Part shown: positions 22,169-33,388 of the stretch, in pieces | Position numbering within the stretch: position 1 is the first letter of the stretch | Layout of the letters: each line of letters begins with the position of its first letter | Assembly: GCF_035046485.1 (NCBI RefSeq) | Contig: NC_085137.1 | Location: 253,912,733 to 253,976,732, forward strand | Origin: Aedes albopictus | Lineage: Eukaryota; Arthropoda; Insecta; Diptera; Culicidae | Reading direction: 5' to 3' | Length of the DNA stretch: 64,000 bases | Translations under genes and position numbers: made by a program | The notes under the pieces: generated by a model | Databases searched by the model: none | Seen by the model: only the letters and a program-made list of their open reading frames with translations | Told to the model about the DNA's origin: nothing

Positions 22169-22952
22169 TTTCTATCAAATGGCATCTTTGAACCGATCGG
22201 TTTAGTTGAATAACTAAGTTTTCTAGAGCAAATAGCATAAAAGTTGTGTGTTTTAATTTGTTTTTGTCAATTTTCTTTGAAAAATGCGTAATAATTTAAA
22301 ATTCTTTATTTGGCAAAGTTGTGGCCCCTGTTTCACTCGACAATTCGTTCTTTGACATCAAACTTCTATCTCTTATCGTTTTCTTGCAATTTTGATTTAA
22401 ACGTCGCATTTCAGATCAGAAATTTGCAATCGTCATGGAAAGCACTTTTTTGCGCACTGTGCCGCACATTCAAATCAAAATTGCAAGAAAACGATAAGAG
22501 TTAGAAGTTTTGCGTCAAAGAACAAATTGTAGAGTGAAACAGGGGCCACAACTTTGCCAAAGAAAGAATTTTAATTTATTACGCATGTTTTAAAGATAAT
22601 GAACATAAACTAATAAAAACACACTATTTTTAGCTATTTTGCTCTAGAAAACTTAGTTATTCAGCTAAACCAATCGGTTCAAAGATGCCATTTGATAGAA
22701 AATTCAATAATTTTTCGAATTAGCGTTAAAAAACTGCGATAAGTTTGACCATTTTAAAGTTATAGCCAGTTAAGGCAATAAGAGTCAAAAACATGGGGAG
22801 TTCAATAACTACGTAACGGTTGAGATTTGACCATATGCGTAGAACATTTTTTTCACCATTTATGGTCCTCTATCACCCTTTAAAAAGTTTGCACTCATGA
22901 ACCTAACACCCTGTATATATAATAAAAAATATTTCAAGTGATTTTGTATTTG

Positions 22953-23232
<280 letters not shown>

Positions 23233-23292
23233 AACATAATCCAAGCAACAATAATATTTATGGTTATTATTGCGCATTGCGCGGTTATAAGT

Positions 23293-23458
23293 GCGACGAT
23301 GAAGTGCGGAATCTCAAATAAAAGTGCGATTTTGTGTCAGATCGTTCCGGTGTCTTCACCGCACTTATTCATTAGCTCGTGATGAATAAGTGCGATGAAG
23401 ACACCGGAACGATTTGATGCAATATCGCACTTTTATTTGAGATTCCACACTTTGTCGC
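23293..23458. repeat. Long hairpin 1, arms about 80 bp
   Basis: The left arm (23293-23372: gcggaatctcaaataaaagtgcg ... ccggtgtcttcaccgcactt) pairs with the right arm (23379-23458) with few mismatches and a loop of about 6 nt. A transcript would form a stem of about 80 bp. It shares short motifs with hairpin 2, for example aaataaaagtgcg and gtcttc. Confidence 0.8.
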
Positions 23459-23481
23459 AGTCCAGTTAGCAATGCAATATA

Positions 23482-23979
23482 CCGCATTTAGTTCACTACT
23501 GGACTGCGAACTGCGCTTGGAACTGCGACTTTATAAGTGCGAAAACGTAAATAAAAGTGCGCGATTGCATCACATCAGGTTAATGTCTTCGGCGCACTAT
23601 TTCTTCAATCTATGGAGAACAAGTGCTCTGAAGACACCGAGTTGATTTGATGAAATCGCGCACTTTTATTAGCGTTTTCGCACTCGTGAAAACTAGTGCG
23701 ATATTGAGCTTTGCAAGGATTTCGCGACGATCGTGCAAATGTTCAATCTTTGATAGCACAATGTTCACACATCCAACAACAAAGGAAATAGTGCATAAAC
23801 AAACCGATTAGTCGAAACACCACCCCAAAATAACGCTCCGTTACTGGAAAATTGTAGCGCCGACATCAACCAATGTATGCTGAAATTGGTGTGCATATTT
23901 TGTGGTGGGACAATTTTGTTTGCCTGTGCGTCGTATTTGGCGCAAGATCGTCAATAGTCCAGTAGTGAACTAAATGCGC
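23482..23979. mobile_element. MITE containing long hairpin 2, TATA target
   Basis: Ends CGCATTTAGTTCACTACTGG and its complement (23957-23978) are 22-bp inverted repeats flanked by TATA (23478-23481, 23980-23983). Inside, 23533-23609 pairs with 23614-23688 to give a second stem of about 75 bp (aagtgcgaaaacg...cgttttcgcact). Non-coding. Confidence 0.75.
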
Positions 23980-23983
23980 TATA

Positions 23984-24312
23984 AACTATAATTTGTTACG
24001 AATTGTTTTTAAGTATATTTAATTGAGAAATAAATCTTTTTTTAATAAAAAGTCCATGAGAACTTTGCAGGCACTTTTGCAACTATATAAAAACAACTTA
24101 AATTAATGTTTACTGATAGTAACTTTAAATTATGAAAGAACTATTGAAAAACAATCGAATCAATTGGCCACTAATAAATCTAATGTTCACTTATTGTACG
24201 AACTATATGGGCTTGATTTCTATTGTAAAAAGTAACAATATATCTACTATGTGTTTTATTGTGAACAACAAAAACAGTCATATGCTAATAATATTTACCA
24301 TGTAATGAATGG
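23984..24312. other. Unassigned AT-rich DNA
   Basis: No frames, repeats or motifs that I can support. Confidence 0.4.
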
Positions 24313-25198
24313 TACCCAGGTAACCAATAAGCAGTTAAAATAGCATTATTTCAGCACTATATGTGCCTTTACAGCAGGTCATTAAATGCTAATCTGCCGT
24401 ATATGCGCCATTAGTGCTAATTAAATGCAGGTTTTGGCCCAATATACGGCTGATTAAATGCTTATCCCTCCTATCCCTCAGATTGTCAAAAATAAAAACA
24501 AATATTCTCCCCTGCGCATTTGACGGCTTCCTTTTCTCTTCGTTTTTTCTCACTCTCCTGTGGAACTTTTGAGGCTTGGAGTACGTCCTGAACTGCTGTT
24601 GCTGTGTTTTTGCTGCTTTCGGCCAAATTGTGATTCGATCGCTCGATCCTCGGGTTGATGATGGTGCTGAGCCGCGCTACAGAGTAGGCTATAGATGATC
24701 AGATAAAGTGCGTTAGATTTTTGATCTATTTAAGGAATGAGTTTTACACCGGTGGCAGTTGCTTATCGTTATGTTATGAGCTCGGCTGGTGTTGATAATC
24801 AAATCGATCTTAGAAAACTAATCATGGAATTAATTTGCCAAAGCATGTTTTCCCATTGATTTTCTTCGTTGTTACCTATGATTAACTGGACATACGAATA
24901 ATGATGGCTTCTACAGCCGTGGCACGTGTATTAGAAATTGGAAATGTGTTGTGGTTTTAGCATCACCCATCTCTCTTAGCAGTTTCATGGCAATAAAGTA
25001 GCAGTTATGATGCCTGTTGACAAAAACTTACCGTGCATTTGAAATGCTACGAAACTGCTGTCAGATTTCAAATAGCATTTGAATTGTTAATATAGGGCAG
25101 TTTAGCAGTCCAACTGCTATGATATGGCAGTAAGCAGGCCGAATGCAGATATAAAACAAAAATACGGCTTATTCAAATGCTTATTGGTTACCTGGGTA
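24313..25198. mobile_element. 886-bp MITE with TACCCAGGTAACCAATAAGC ends
   Basis: The left end TACCCAGGTAACCAATAAGC and the right end gcttattggttacctgggta are perfect inverted repeats, with TA at the edges. Subterminal repeats of aaatgct and tacggct occur at both ends. It lies 376 bp upstream of the LOTUS-Tudor start codon, so it may contribute sequence to that promoter region. Confidence 0.8.
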
Positions 25199-25370
25199 AT
25201 TTTTTATCCGGGTACATATCGCCCTATTGCTTTATTCTTCAGGAGGTTGGTCTTCGGTCTCGCATCGCTCCGGATCGCCCAAAGCTTCCAAATTTCAAGT
25301 TCGAAAAGCTTGCTCTCATCATGACATTTTTCACACCCCTGACAGAACAGTGCGTTTTTTATTAACCGGC

Positions 25371-25381
25371 TGGTCACCCTG
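25371..25381 (+). promoter_or_regulatory. Possible Motif 1 core promoter element
   Basis: The sequence TGGTCACCCTG differs at one position from the Drosophila core-promoter Motif 1 consensus (YGGTCACACTR), which marks TATA-less promoters. It lies about 200 bp upstream of the start codon at 25575, a reasonable place for a transcription start. A single motif match is weak evidence. Confidence 0.35.
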
Positions 25382-25574
25382 TTGCAGACAAAAATAAAGA
25401 AGAAACACAACAAACTGCGAGTTTTCGTTTGGTTTTCCAGGTGGTTTTTCGCGTTTTATTGTGATTCGTTGTAGAAATTTCTGTTGAAAAGTGCTGTAAA
25501 CGCCAAAAGAAAACATCCTTTTTCGTTCGTTGGCGTCCCAGAAAAAAAAAACTGGTCGCATCTGTTGCCACACA

Positions 25575-27007
25575 ATGGCCGACTACTCAATGGAGGAAAT
25601 CAAAAACATCGTCCGGTCGATTGCCATCTCCGGCGGTGCGCGCGGGCTCTCGGTCAAGATGCTGGTGGACGACTTCAAAAAGATCGAAGGATTCGAACTG
25701 CCCTACCACCGGTTGGGATTCCGAGCTGCGGATGAATTTCTGCGCAGTTTGACCGACACCGTGACGGTAAGTTTTGGACCCCGGCGGAGCAGGATGGCGG
25801 ATTATTGATGATTGAGTTAACTGATCTGTACCTGCGTACGTCCATTTCAGATAACGGGATATGGAACAGCGGCGATGGTTCAGCCAGTTGTGACACAAAA
25901 TACCCGGCATGTTCGAGAATTGGTCAAGAACAGCAAATCAAACCCACGGAAAAGATTCAACAACAACAACACCTATTCCAGCCCGGCATATCGGTAAGTT
26001 TCTTGATTATTAGGTACTTGAATTTGTTTTTGCCAATCGTTTGTATTCAAATACATTTCCAATTTAAATCTAATTTTATCCACAGGTCACCAGAATATAA
26101 TTCAGATTACAGAAAAAGCAACAATCAATCCTACAACCGATCCTCAACCAATAACGGATATTGGAAACCTCCCCAAAACTACGTCCGACAGACTACGAAC
26201 GATTATTATGACGAACATCGTGACGAATCTCGGAAGGTCAAAAACAGGGAATTTGATTTCGTAGATACCGCTGCGGATGAGGACGGTTTTGGGAGTTCGG
26301 ATGACGATATGCCCAAGTTTGTTCTGACAGATGGCAAACAGCTAGCTCAGGTGCAAGAATCTATTCAGACAATGACGATCACAGATAGTCCTCCGAAAAA
26401 GTCTACCACTGCCAAATCGAACGATGCCATTCCGGACGATGCAGTACTGGCGTTGATCAACTGTCTGGAAATACCCGAGGGTGCAATGAATTTGACTGAC
26501 ACAATAGAAAGGCAACAGATTGCACCGGAAATCGTTCCGAGGCAGTCGGTTCAAATGTTCGTGACCGAGGTGCACAACCCGCATCGCTTCTGGTATCACA
26601 TGGGCGAGAATGCCAACAAAATCGACGAATTGATGAACGAGATCGATGACTACTATTCCCATCTGGAACGGCAGGAATGGCGCCTGACGCCATCCAGTGT
26701 GGCCGTTGGGCTCTATTGCGTGGCCAAGTTTTCCAACATGTGGCATCGGGCGAAGATCGTCAGCGATTTGATGCACAATAAGGTCAAGGTTTTCTACATC
26801 GACTACGGAACCGTTTCCGAGGTGGAACTGAAGGAAGTTAAGTTCATGGCCAAGTGCTTTTCCAGTATGCCGGCACAGGCTATGCGAGCGTCGTTGGCGT
26901 ATGTGAAGCCCGTGGGACATCGGTGGACGCGGGATGCTTCCTGGTCGCTGCTTTCTCTCGTTTACGAGAAGATCCTGTATGCCTACGTAGTGGACGTTGA
27001 CAGAGAG
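25575..27007 (+). CDS. LOTUS and Tudor domain protein, Tejas/TDRD5-like, exons 1-3
   Basis: Probable germline nuage component of the piRNA pathway, by family. Exons are 25575-25766, 25851-25993 and 26086-27007, with donors GTAAGT, GTAAGT and GTTAGT and acceptors TTTCAG and CCACAG. Residues 1-70 form a LOTUS/OST-HTH domain (MEEIKNIVRSIAISGGARGL...; in Drosophila this domain contacts the helicase Vasa). Residues 75-270 are low-complexity, rich in Asn, Ser, Tyr and Asp. From about 262 comes an extended Tudor domain, with the Tudor barrel at about 317-380 (VGLYCVAKF, VFYIDYGT), followed by the SN-like part that finishes in exon 4. An in-frame ATG lies 15 codons upstream at 25530, but 25575 has the better context (ACAATGG) and starts just before the LOTUS fold. 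One LOTUS plus one Tudor favours Tejas over TDRD7-type proteins, though the C-terminus is outside the window. The gene reads on to exon 4 at 40789. Confidence 0.9.
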
Positions 27008-27195
27008 GTTAGTATCGCTTTACTTTACCTACACTGTGGTTCGGCCGCAAACTTTAAAAACGTAGAGTCTTCAAAATTGAACGTTATAAAAGCGATCGGT
27101 AAACCGGGTTATAACGATCTAATTTTAACTTTCCCTTACCTGGTTGACCTACCCTAATGAACACTATCTTTGTGTTGAGAACCACTGAAAAATCT

Positions 27196-27729
27196 ATTGG
27201 GTTATGTCACCAACTCTTAAGAGCAATGCGTTCTGTTGCGTTGTGCACGCTTTAAGCTGCAAATAAGTTTAATGAAATCGATATCCAGTAATAGTTTGAA
27301 AACTTACAATTTTGGTCGACTGTTCTACAATTAAGTCTGCCTAATCGTATTCCCCACTGCTCCTGTGTGGTATCTAAAAGTTCAATTTGTTTTTAAGTAC
27401 AATTCAACCATCACTTGGGACAACTTACAGTATTTATAGAAATGAACTAGATTTAACTAACTGCACTATGCTCGGTATCAACGGAATTCAAGTTGTATCA
27501 GCTAGGCACTGTAATAATCAAATTATTTAAATTATCCACATATAAATAGGAAAATGATAATAAATCACCATCAAATCACTAATAGCTAGAAGCAATCCGA
27601 CCAACAACACTTTGTTTACATGCCCTTTTAATTTGCCTTATCATCTCCGTTGACGTTGATAGCGTTTCCAGAGTCGGACGCAGGTCGGTGGTCGGCAGTG
27701 TTGCCACGACGGCGATCCACGTCGCAACA
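27196..27729 (-). repeat. 3' LTR of the BEL/Pao element
   Basis: It matches 33715-34249 with one indel and about four substitutions. In element orientation it starts TGTTGCGACG and ends ACCCAATA. The end of the integrase-coding frame reads into it and stops at 27628. Confidence 0.93.
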
Positions 27730-28041
27730 TACCCCTGCCCGTAAACCTTGGTGAACGTCTGGAGCTCCGGAATCAGGTTTACTATCCTTCACGACGTCTA
27801 GCAATGCCAGTTTCACAGCTGGCCTCCTAAGAATCCCCGTCGAGGTTCTTACCATCGCTTGCCGCACTCTGCCGTCTCGTCCAGGGAACACCTGCGCAAT
27901 CCGTCCCCGAACCCACTGGTCCTTCGCTTTCCCTTCGACTATCAAGACCAAATCACCTACTTCGAAGTCCTTGACATCCTTGAACCATTTGCAACGCCTT
28001 GTAATTACTGGGAGGTACTCTTTGATCCATCTATTCCAGAA
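27628..28041 (-). pseudogene. BEL integrase C-terminal segment beyond the nonsense codon
   Basis: In frame with the polyprotein but cut off by the TAA at 28042-28044. It continues FWNRWIKEYLP and then VGDLVLIVEGKAKDQWVRGR, the conserved BEL integrase C-terminal domain (SH3-like). A single substitution in what was probably a Lys codon explains the break. The stop at 27628 falls inside the LTR. Confidence 0.85.
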
Positions 28042-31000
28042 TTAATGGTTTATGAATCTTGCTAACTTCCAACTACTTCTCAGTGTCGCACGATCCGTCA
28101 CTTCTCCCGTAGTTACAAATTTTTCCCCGCTCGAGTTCCCCAGCAAGAAATGGTTCGGTGTCAATGCCTCTTGATCTGCCGAATCCAGTGGGATGTATGT
28201 AAGAGGCCTGGCATTAATCATTGACTCTGCTTCGATTATAATGGTTTCTAGCGTTTCGTCACTTGGTTTGCGAGGTCCGTCTAGCACTGATCCGATTGAA
28301 ACCTTCACTGAGCGGACGAGTCTTTCCCACACTCCGCCCATATGTGGTGCTGCCGGTGGGATGAACTTCCAAGTAGTTTTTGAAGTGGTGAACTTCTCAG
28401 CCAACGCCTTATTCGCTTCGACCATGTGAGATTTCAGCTCATTGTTCGCTCCATGAAAGCATGTTGCGTTATCAGTCCAGAATTCTTTTGGCAGGCCGCG
28501 GCGAGAAACGAACCGCTGGACAGCCATAATGCATGAATCTGTGCTTAACGAGTGAACCACCTCTAAATGAATAGCCCTAATCGTGAGGCACGTGAATAGG
28601 GCTGTCCATCGCTTAACATGGCTTCTACCAATCTTTACCAACACCGGACCAAAATAATCCAGACCAGTGAATGTAAACGGACGAATGTAAGCATGGAGCC
28701 GCATCTCAGGAAGTGGGGCCATAGCGGGTGGTTTTGGTGTTGCCTTTGCGATACGACAGAAAGCACAGTTTTTGACGATTTTATCCAAAACTCGTCTCAA
28801 GGTTGGAATTTCAAAACGTTGACGAATTTCATTGAAAATAGTCTCTCGGTTAGCATGCCGAAAGAGGCGATGGAATCGCTCTACAAGCAAGAGCGTGATT
28901 GGATGTTGTTTGGGAAGGATTACGGGAAATTTGGTTTCGATTGGGACATACGGTGCAGCAGCGATGCGTCCACGACTTCGCAGGACTCCTCTTTCGTCAA
29001 TGAATGGCCATCTGTTATAGATGGCGCTAGATTTGGCAGCAACGTTGTGACATATTTCCGGTGGTCCTTGGGATTTGCTGAGTACCGAAATTTCATCTGG
29101 GAACGCTTCGGATTGGGCCGCTTTCCATAGCGTTTCTTCTGCTCGTTGAAGTTCGTTGCTGGTCAGGATCCCAAGCTCCAGTGTTTCTCCTCTCATTTTG
29201 CGACGAATGTTGTCGGAAAAGCGCCACACATACGCTGTTGCACGATGCATTCTGGTCCAACTGCTGAACCTGTTGAAGTCCATGATCGGTGGAAAGTGTG
29301 CCAAAGTACTGCGAATAGAACGAATCTCCTCGGTGGTTGGTGTAATTGTCCGTTGTCGAGGCCATGTATCTTCTGGGCCACGAAGGAAACTTGGCCCTTG
29401 GAACCAAGGGCTATTCATAGTGAACTGCGGACCGGTATCCCATTTGGTTGCAAGGTCAGCGACATTGAGTTTTGATGGCACCCATCTCCAATCATTCATG
29501 TCGGTGGATGTTAATATTTCGCCGATCCGGACGGCTACGAACTTGTTGTACCTTCGGTGATCTTGAGAACGAATCCAGGCAAGAACGGTTCCGGAGTCAC
29601 TCCAACAGTAGCGCTTGATTATTTGGAAAGTGTGGTGATTCTTAACGGTTTGTAGTAGACGAATCCCAAGAACAGCTGCCTTCAGTTCCAGTCTAGGAAT
29701 AGAAAGTGTTTTTAGTGGTGCAACTTTGACCTTTGCGCTGACCAATGCCACTTGTGGGTTGCTATCGGTCTCCAGGCGAAAATAAACTGCACAAGCATAG
29801 GCTTCTTCACTGGCGTCAACAAATAGGTGCAGTTGAAGGCGATCGTAGTTCACAGTAGGAAACTGGCGAAAATAGCAACGTGGGACTCGAATATGGTCCA
29901 ACTGTTCAAAGAGAATTATCCACCTTTCCCATCGTTCGACAAGCTCATCTGGTATCCGTTCATCCCATGCCGTTCCCTTTACCCAGATCTCTTGGAGTAG
30001 AATTTTGCCGTGTACGAGAAAAAATGCGATGAATCCCAGGGGGTCGAACAAACTCATCACTACCCGGGCAATTTCACGTTTCGTCGGAATGTGACCTTCG
30101 TGAAGTACGTATTGCAGATCTTCTCTAAGTCCGAGCGAATACACAAAAATATCCTCATGCGGCATCCATTTCATTCCGAGCACTGACTCGGTCTTTCCTC
30201 CTCGTTCTAAATCCATGTTCTTCTGTAGCAGTTCCGTAGTCTCTCCGATTTCATTCAGCACCTTCGGTTCGTTGGATAGGAAGTGTCGTAGCTTAAAGCC
30301 ACCTTTGGAATGAACCTGAATAACTTCTTTTACTACCTCTACTGCCTCTTCGATCGTTTGAAAACTATCCAAGTAGTCGTCCACATAGTGCTTGGTAACA
30401 ATGGCTTCAGAGGCTCTAGGATACTCGTTGGAGAACTGCTGTGCGTTAAGGTTCTTCACATATTGTGCAGAGGCTGGCGAGCAGGTGGAGCCAAACGTAG
30501 CCACATCCATAATATACACCTGGGGCTGCTCTGAAGAATGTTCACGGAATAGAAAACGTTGCGACTGACAGTCAGGATGGCGAATCTTGATCTGGTGGAA
30601 CATCTCCATTATGTCTCCACACACCGCTACGGGATACTGCCGGAATTGGAAAAGTACTTTCAGGAGTGGCGTCAGCAAATCAGGTCCTTTAAGCAGCCTG
30701 GAATTGAACGAGACGTCACCGACCTTGGCGGCCGCATCCCATATTAAACGGACCTTTTCTGGTTTTCGTGGGTTGGTAACCACGCCGAGAGGAAGATACC
30801 ACACACGCTCGGCTTCAACGGATGTCAGTTCGGTTAGGCTAGCCCTGTGTGCGTAGCCTTTTCGTTGGTATTCCGAGATCTCCTTCACAACACGTTCCTT
30901 CATTTCTGGTTGGCCTTTCAGTTTTCGCTCTAACGCCTCCAGTCGACGCACGGCCATGGGATAACTGTCAGGGAAGTGTGGTTCGTTAGTCTTCCATAAC

Positions 31001-33375
31001 AGTCCCGTTTCGAACACCGAGCTGGTTGGCACCCGTCGTGTGATTTCCTCCAATATAATTCTCGCGCGCTTGTCTTCCTCAGACTCGGGGCTGGCAAACG
31101 GGCCAGTTATTCCACATTCTTCTAGTGAAAAGTAATCCCGAAGCTGCTCATTCATTTGTTTGTCCGAATCGGATACTGCACCGACGTGGAAGTTGACAGT
31201 TGCTGATTGTAGTGTCTGGCCATGAATACAGCCATAGACGCTCCAACCAAGCCGGCATTTGGCACCAATAGGATCCGACGCTTTTCCTTCTCGTAGTTTC
31301 AGCGGTACACATAACCTCAAGTTATCAAGGCCTATCAGCAGCTTAGGCTGCACCAGCTCGTAGTCGTCTATTGGAAGACCGCGCAAATGAGGGAAATGAT
31401 GTGCAAGCTCTCCATATTTAAGGGTCTGCGAGGGAAGAACTAGACGATTGACTGTCCTCGCTTCCACTAGCTTGTATTGAGTGCTACAATTCTTTCCCGC
31501 TATGCCCATCCGCACACGTTGTGAACTAGGCTCAACTCGTTTCACATTTTTGGTCCACTGCAGGGTCAATGGTTCCAATTGACCTTGGATCCCCAGCTGG
31601 TTAGCGATGGATTCTTCCAAAAGGGTGTATGAAGATCCCTCGTCTATGAAGGCGAATACTGTAAGGGACGCATTTTTGCTGAAGAGGACGACCGGCAGAA
31701 TTCGATATAGCGGCCATTTGAGACCACCAGAAACCAAGTGAGTGGCCGAGACACCGACATCCTCAGAACGTGTGGGGGACGTGTGAAGAAGGGAATGGTG
31801 CTTTTGTCGGCACCCTTCGATATTACAGCCGCTCCATGATCGACACGGCCATTTCCCGTGACTGTTGAGGCAGGTTCGACACAATCCTTTCTGCCTGACT
31901 AATTCCCAGCGTTCGTCCATACTAGCGCCCTTGAATTGCTGACATTCGGCTACTCTATGGCCAGCACGCCCGCATGCCATACACGGTTTGTTTGTTTTAG
32001 AGTAACTTGGGATGCTGGAATGATGTTCTTCTGGGTGCGCATGAACAGCGCTAAAATCCCTCGGCTTTCGTCTATCACTTCTCGACCCGAAGCTCGTTCC
32101 TGGTAGATCGAATGACACCTGACTTGCAGCTGTCACAAGGCCAGACATAAAGTCACCAAACGTCTCTAGGGTTGATGGCTGATGCTTGTTTTTGTAAATG
32201 GCCCAGTCTAATCTCATTGATCCAGGCAACTTCTCCACAAGCTCTTGCATCAATGCCGGGTTTGACAAATGGCTCTGTTGGTTAGCCGCCTTCAGATGAT
32301 CTACGAAGTTTTGCACGGAGAGTCCAAATTGGATCAGTGTTTCCAATCGGTCGTGCCTTGGAGCCGGAACGTTTTGCATTTTACTCAATAGCGAGCGTAT
32401 AATGAGCTCCGGTCTGCCGTAGAGAATACGCAGGGTCTGAATAACGTGCGGTACGCTTGCCGGCAGGAGCAATCGGCTTCTCACCGATTCGAGGGCGTGT
32501 CCTTTCAGGCTTCGCTGTAAGCGAACAAGATTTTCTGCATCTGAATAGCCACATGTGGTTGATGATTGCTCGAAATTGCTTATAAAGATGGGCCAGTCTT
32601 CTGGATCGCCGCTGAAAACGGGTAAGTCCTTTCCGAGGACTTGCCGAGCCGCTATTTGAGATTGCGAGAGAACACGAGTCACCGATGTCGCAGGGGGTGA
32701 TAACGGAATTGAAGCAGCCTGTTGAGAGTGATCTCCAAGCATTCCAATATTACGAACATCTTGGTGAATCTGTAGCGCGAGGGAGTCCACTGGGTTTTCG
32801 GGGCATCGATCGAGGTCTGGCGCTGCCATTTGTCTACCTCGGTGTCCGTCTAATCTTCCAGCGTCGTGGCGGGCGGACGAGGCTCGAGAGTTGTGTGTGT
32901 CTTGCGGCACTGATGGTGATGGAAAAAGGGCGCGATCCACCGGGTTTTCAGGTATCATATCGAGATTAGTAGCTGACGTTTTTTCATCACGATGTCCGTC
33001 CAATCTTCCGGCGCTCTGATCGTCCAACCAGTTTGAAACCTTTTGCTTAGAATTTACGACCGAGCTTCTCTCCGACCCGCTTCTACTGCTCACTTCTGCC
33101 AGCTGGCGAATGATCTCTTGGCGTTTCTCGAACGATTCTCGCCTCACTTGTTGCTGCTTGCGCTTCGTTTCAAGCTCTTCCTTCAGTTTTCGTTCACGGA
33201 GCTGGTTCGCCTCCTCCACTAGCTGCCGTTTTTCTTCTAGTCTACGTTCTTCCTCTTCGAGTTGTCTCTTCTTGACGTCTTCCTGCTCGCGTAGTTCTTG
33301 CTCCGCCAACATCTGCTCTTCAGCGATCAGCTTCAGTTGCTCCGCTAGCATAGCGGCACGCACACTGGATGTCAT
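28042..33375 (-). CDS. BEL/Pao gag-pol polyprotein, 1777 residues
   Basis: Order along the protein: a Glu/Arg-rich coiled coil (residues 5-95); a region with a tandem repeat (AGRLDGHR..PENPVD at about 122 and 172); a DUF1759 gag core from about 240 (LPVFSGDPEDWPIFISNFE); a Cys/His knuckle near 470 (CMACGRAGHRVAEC); an aspartic-protease-like DUF1758 near 575 (FIDEGSSYTLLEE); RT with YVDDYLD near 995; RNase H near 1185 (LFVDASEEAYACAVYF); an H2C2 zinc-binding region; and the integrase core near 1635 (WTDNATCF, then PHMGGVWERL). All catalytic motifs that I can check are intact. The frame upstream of the ATG at 33375 is open as far as the A-run, so the true product probably began in the PHD-bearing frame. 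The C-terminus is truncated by the nonsense codon. Confidence 0.93.
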   Translation of the reverse strand: MTSSVRAAMLAEQLKLIAEEQMLAEQELREQEDVKKRQLEEEERRLEEKRQLVEEANQLRERKLKEELETKRKQQQVRRESFEKRQEIIRQLAEVSSRSGSERSSVVNSKQKVSNWLDDQSAGRLDGHRDEKTSATNLDMIPENPVDRALFPSPSVPQDTHNSRASSARHDAGRLDGHRGRQMAAPDLDRCPENPVDSLALQIHQDVRNIGMLGDHSQQAASIPLSPPATSVTRVLSQSQIAARQVLGKDLPVFSGDPEDWPIFISNFEQSSTTCGYSDAENLVRLQRSLKGHALESVRSRLLLPASVPHVIQTLRILYGRPELIIRSLLSKMQNVPAPRHDRLETLIQFGLSVQNFVDHLKAANQQSHLSNPALMQELVEKLPGSMRLDWAIYKNKHQPSTLETFGDFMSGLVTAASQVSFDLPGTSFGSRSDRRKPRDFSAVHAHPEEHHSSIPSYSKTNKPCMACGRAGHRVAECQQFKGASMDERWELVRQKGLCRTCLNSHGKWPCRSWSGCNIEGCRQKHHSLLHTSPTRSEDVGVSATHLVSGGLKWPLYRILPVVLFSKNASLTVFAFIDEGSSYTLLEESIANQLGIQGQLEPLTLQWTKNVKRVEPSSQRVRMGIAGKNCSTQYKLVEARTVNRLVLPSQTLKYGELAHHFPHLRGLPIDDYELVQPKLLIGLDNLRLCVPLKLREGKASDPIGAKCRLGWSVYGCIHGQTLQSATVNFHVGAVSDSDKQMNEQLRDYFSLEECGITGPFASPESEEDKRARIILEEITRRVPTSSVFETGLLWKTNEPHFPDSYPMAVRRLEALERKLKGQPEMKERVVKEISEYQRKGYAHRASLTELTSVEAERVWYLPLGVVTNPRKPEKVRLIWDAAAKVGDVSFNSRLLKGPDLLTPLLKVLFQFRQYPVAVCGDIMEMFHQIKIRHPDCQSQRFLFREHSSEQPQVYIMDVATFGSTCSPASAQYVKNLNAQQFSNEYPRASEAIVTKHYVDDYLDSFQTIEEAVEVVKEVIQVHSKGGFKLRHFLSNEPKVLNEIGETTELLQKNMDLERGGKTESVLGMKWMPHEDIFVYSLGLREDLQYVLHEGHIPTKREIARVVMSLFDPLGFIAFFLVHGKILLQEIWVKGTAWDERIPDELVERWERWIILFEQLDHIRVPRCYFRQFPTVNYDRLQLHLFVDASEEAYACAVYFRLETDSNPQVALVSAKVKVAPLKTLSIPRLELKAAVLGIRLLQTVKNHHTFQIIKRYCWSDSGTVLAWIRSQDHRRYNKFVAVRIGEILTSTDMNDWRWVPSKLNVADLATKWDTGPQFTMNSPWFQGPSFLRGPEDTWPRQRTITPTTEEIRSIRSTLAHFPPIMDFNRFSSWTRMHRATAYVWRFSDNIRRKMRGETLELGILTSNELQRAEETLWKAAQSEAFPDEISVLSKSQGPPEICHNVAAKSSAIYNRWPFIDERGVLRSRGRIAAAPYVPIETKFPVILPKQHPITLLLVERFHRLFRHANRETIFNEIRQRFEIPTLRRVLDKIVKNCAFCRIAKATPKPPAMAPLPEMRLHAYIRPFTFTGLDYFGPVLVKIGRSHVKRWTALFTCLTIRAIHLEVVHSLSTDSCIMAVQRFVSRRGLPKEFWTDNATCFHGANNELKSHMVEANKALAEKFTTSKTTWKFIPPAAPHMGGVWERLVRSVKVSIGSVLDGPRKPSDETLETIIIEAESMINARPLTYIPLDSADQEALTPNHFLLGNSSGEKFVTTGEVTDRATLRSSWKLARFINH

Positions 33376-33388
33376 GCTTTCGGTCGGG

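Larger units (their letters stand above)
19357..22916. mobile_element. Palindromic element B with two insertions
   Basis: This is a second copy of the element A family, separated from A by only TATATATA. Left arm pieces are 19358-19401, 20605-20784 and 22169-about 22400; the right arm runs to 22915 (ends CACCCTGTA). Removing the insertions at 19402-20604 and 20785-22168 leaves about 960 bp, equal to element A without its insertion. Confidence 0.75.

Noticed and set aside
25805..27157. A single 450-codon gene starting at 25805
   Set aside because: The frame crosses introns; splice sites and LOTUS/Tudor homology show that the exons at 25575, 25851 and 26086 are the real structure, and the frame after 27007 is intronic.
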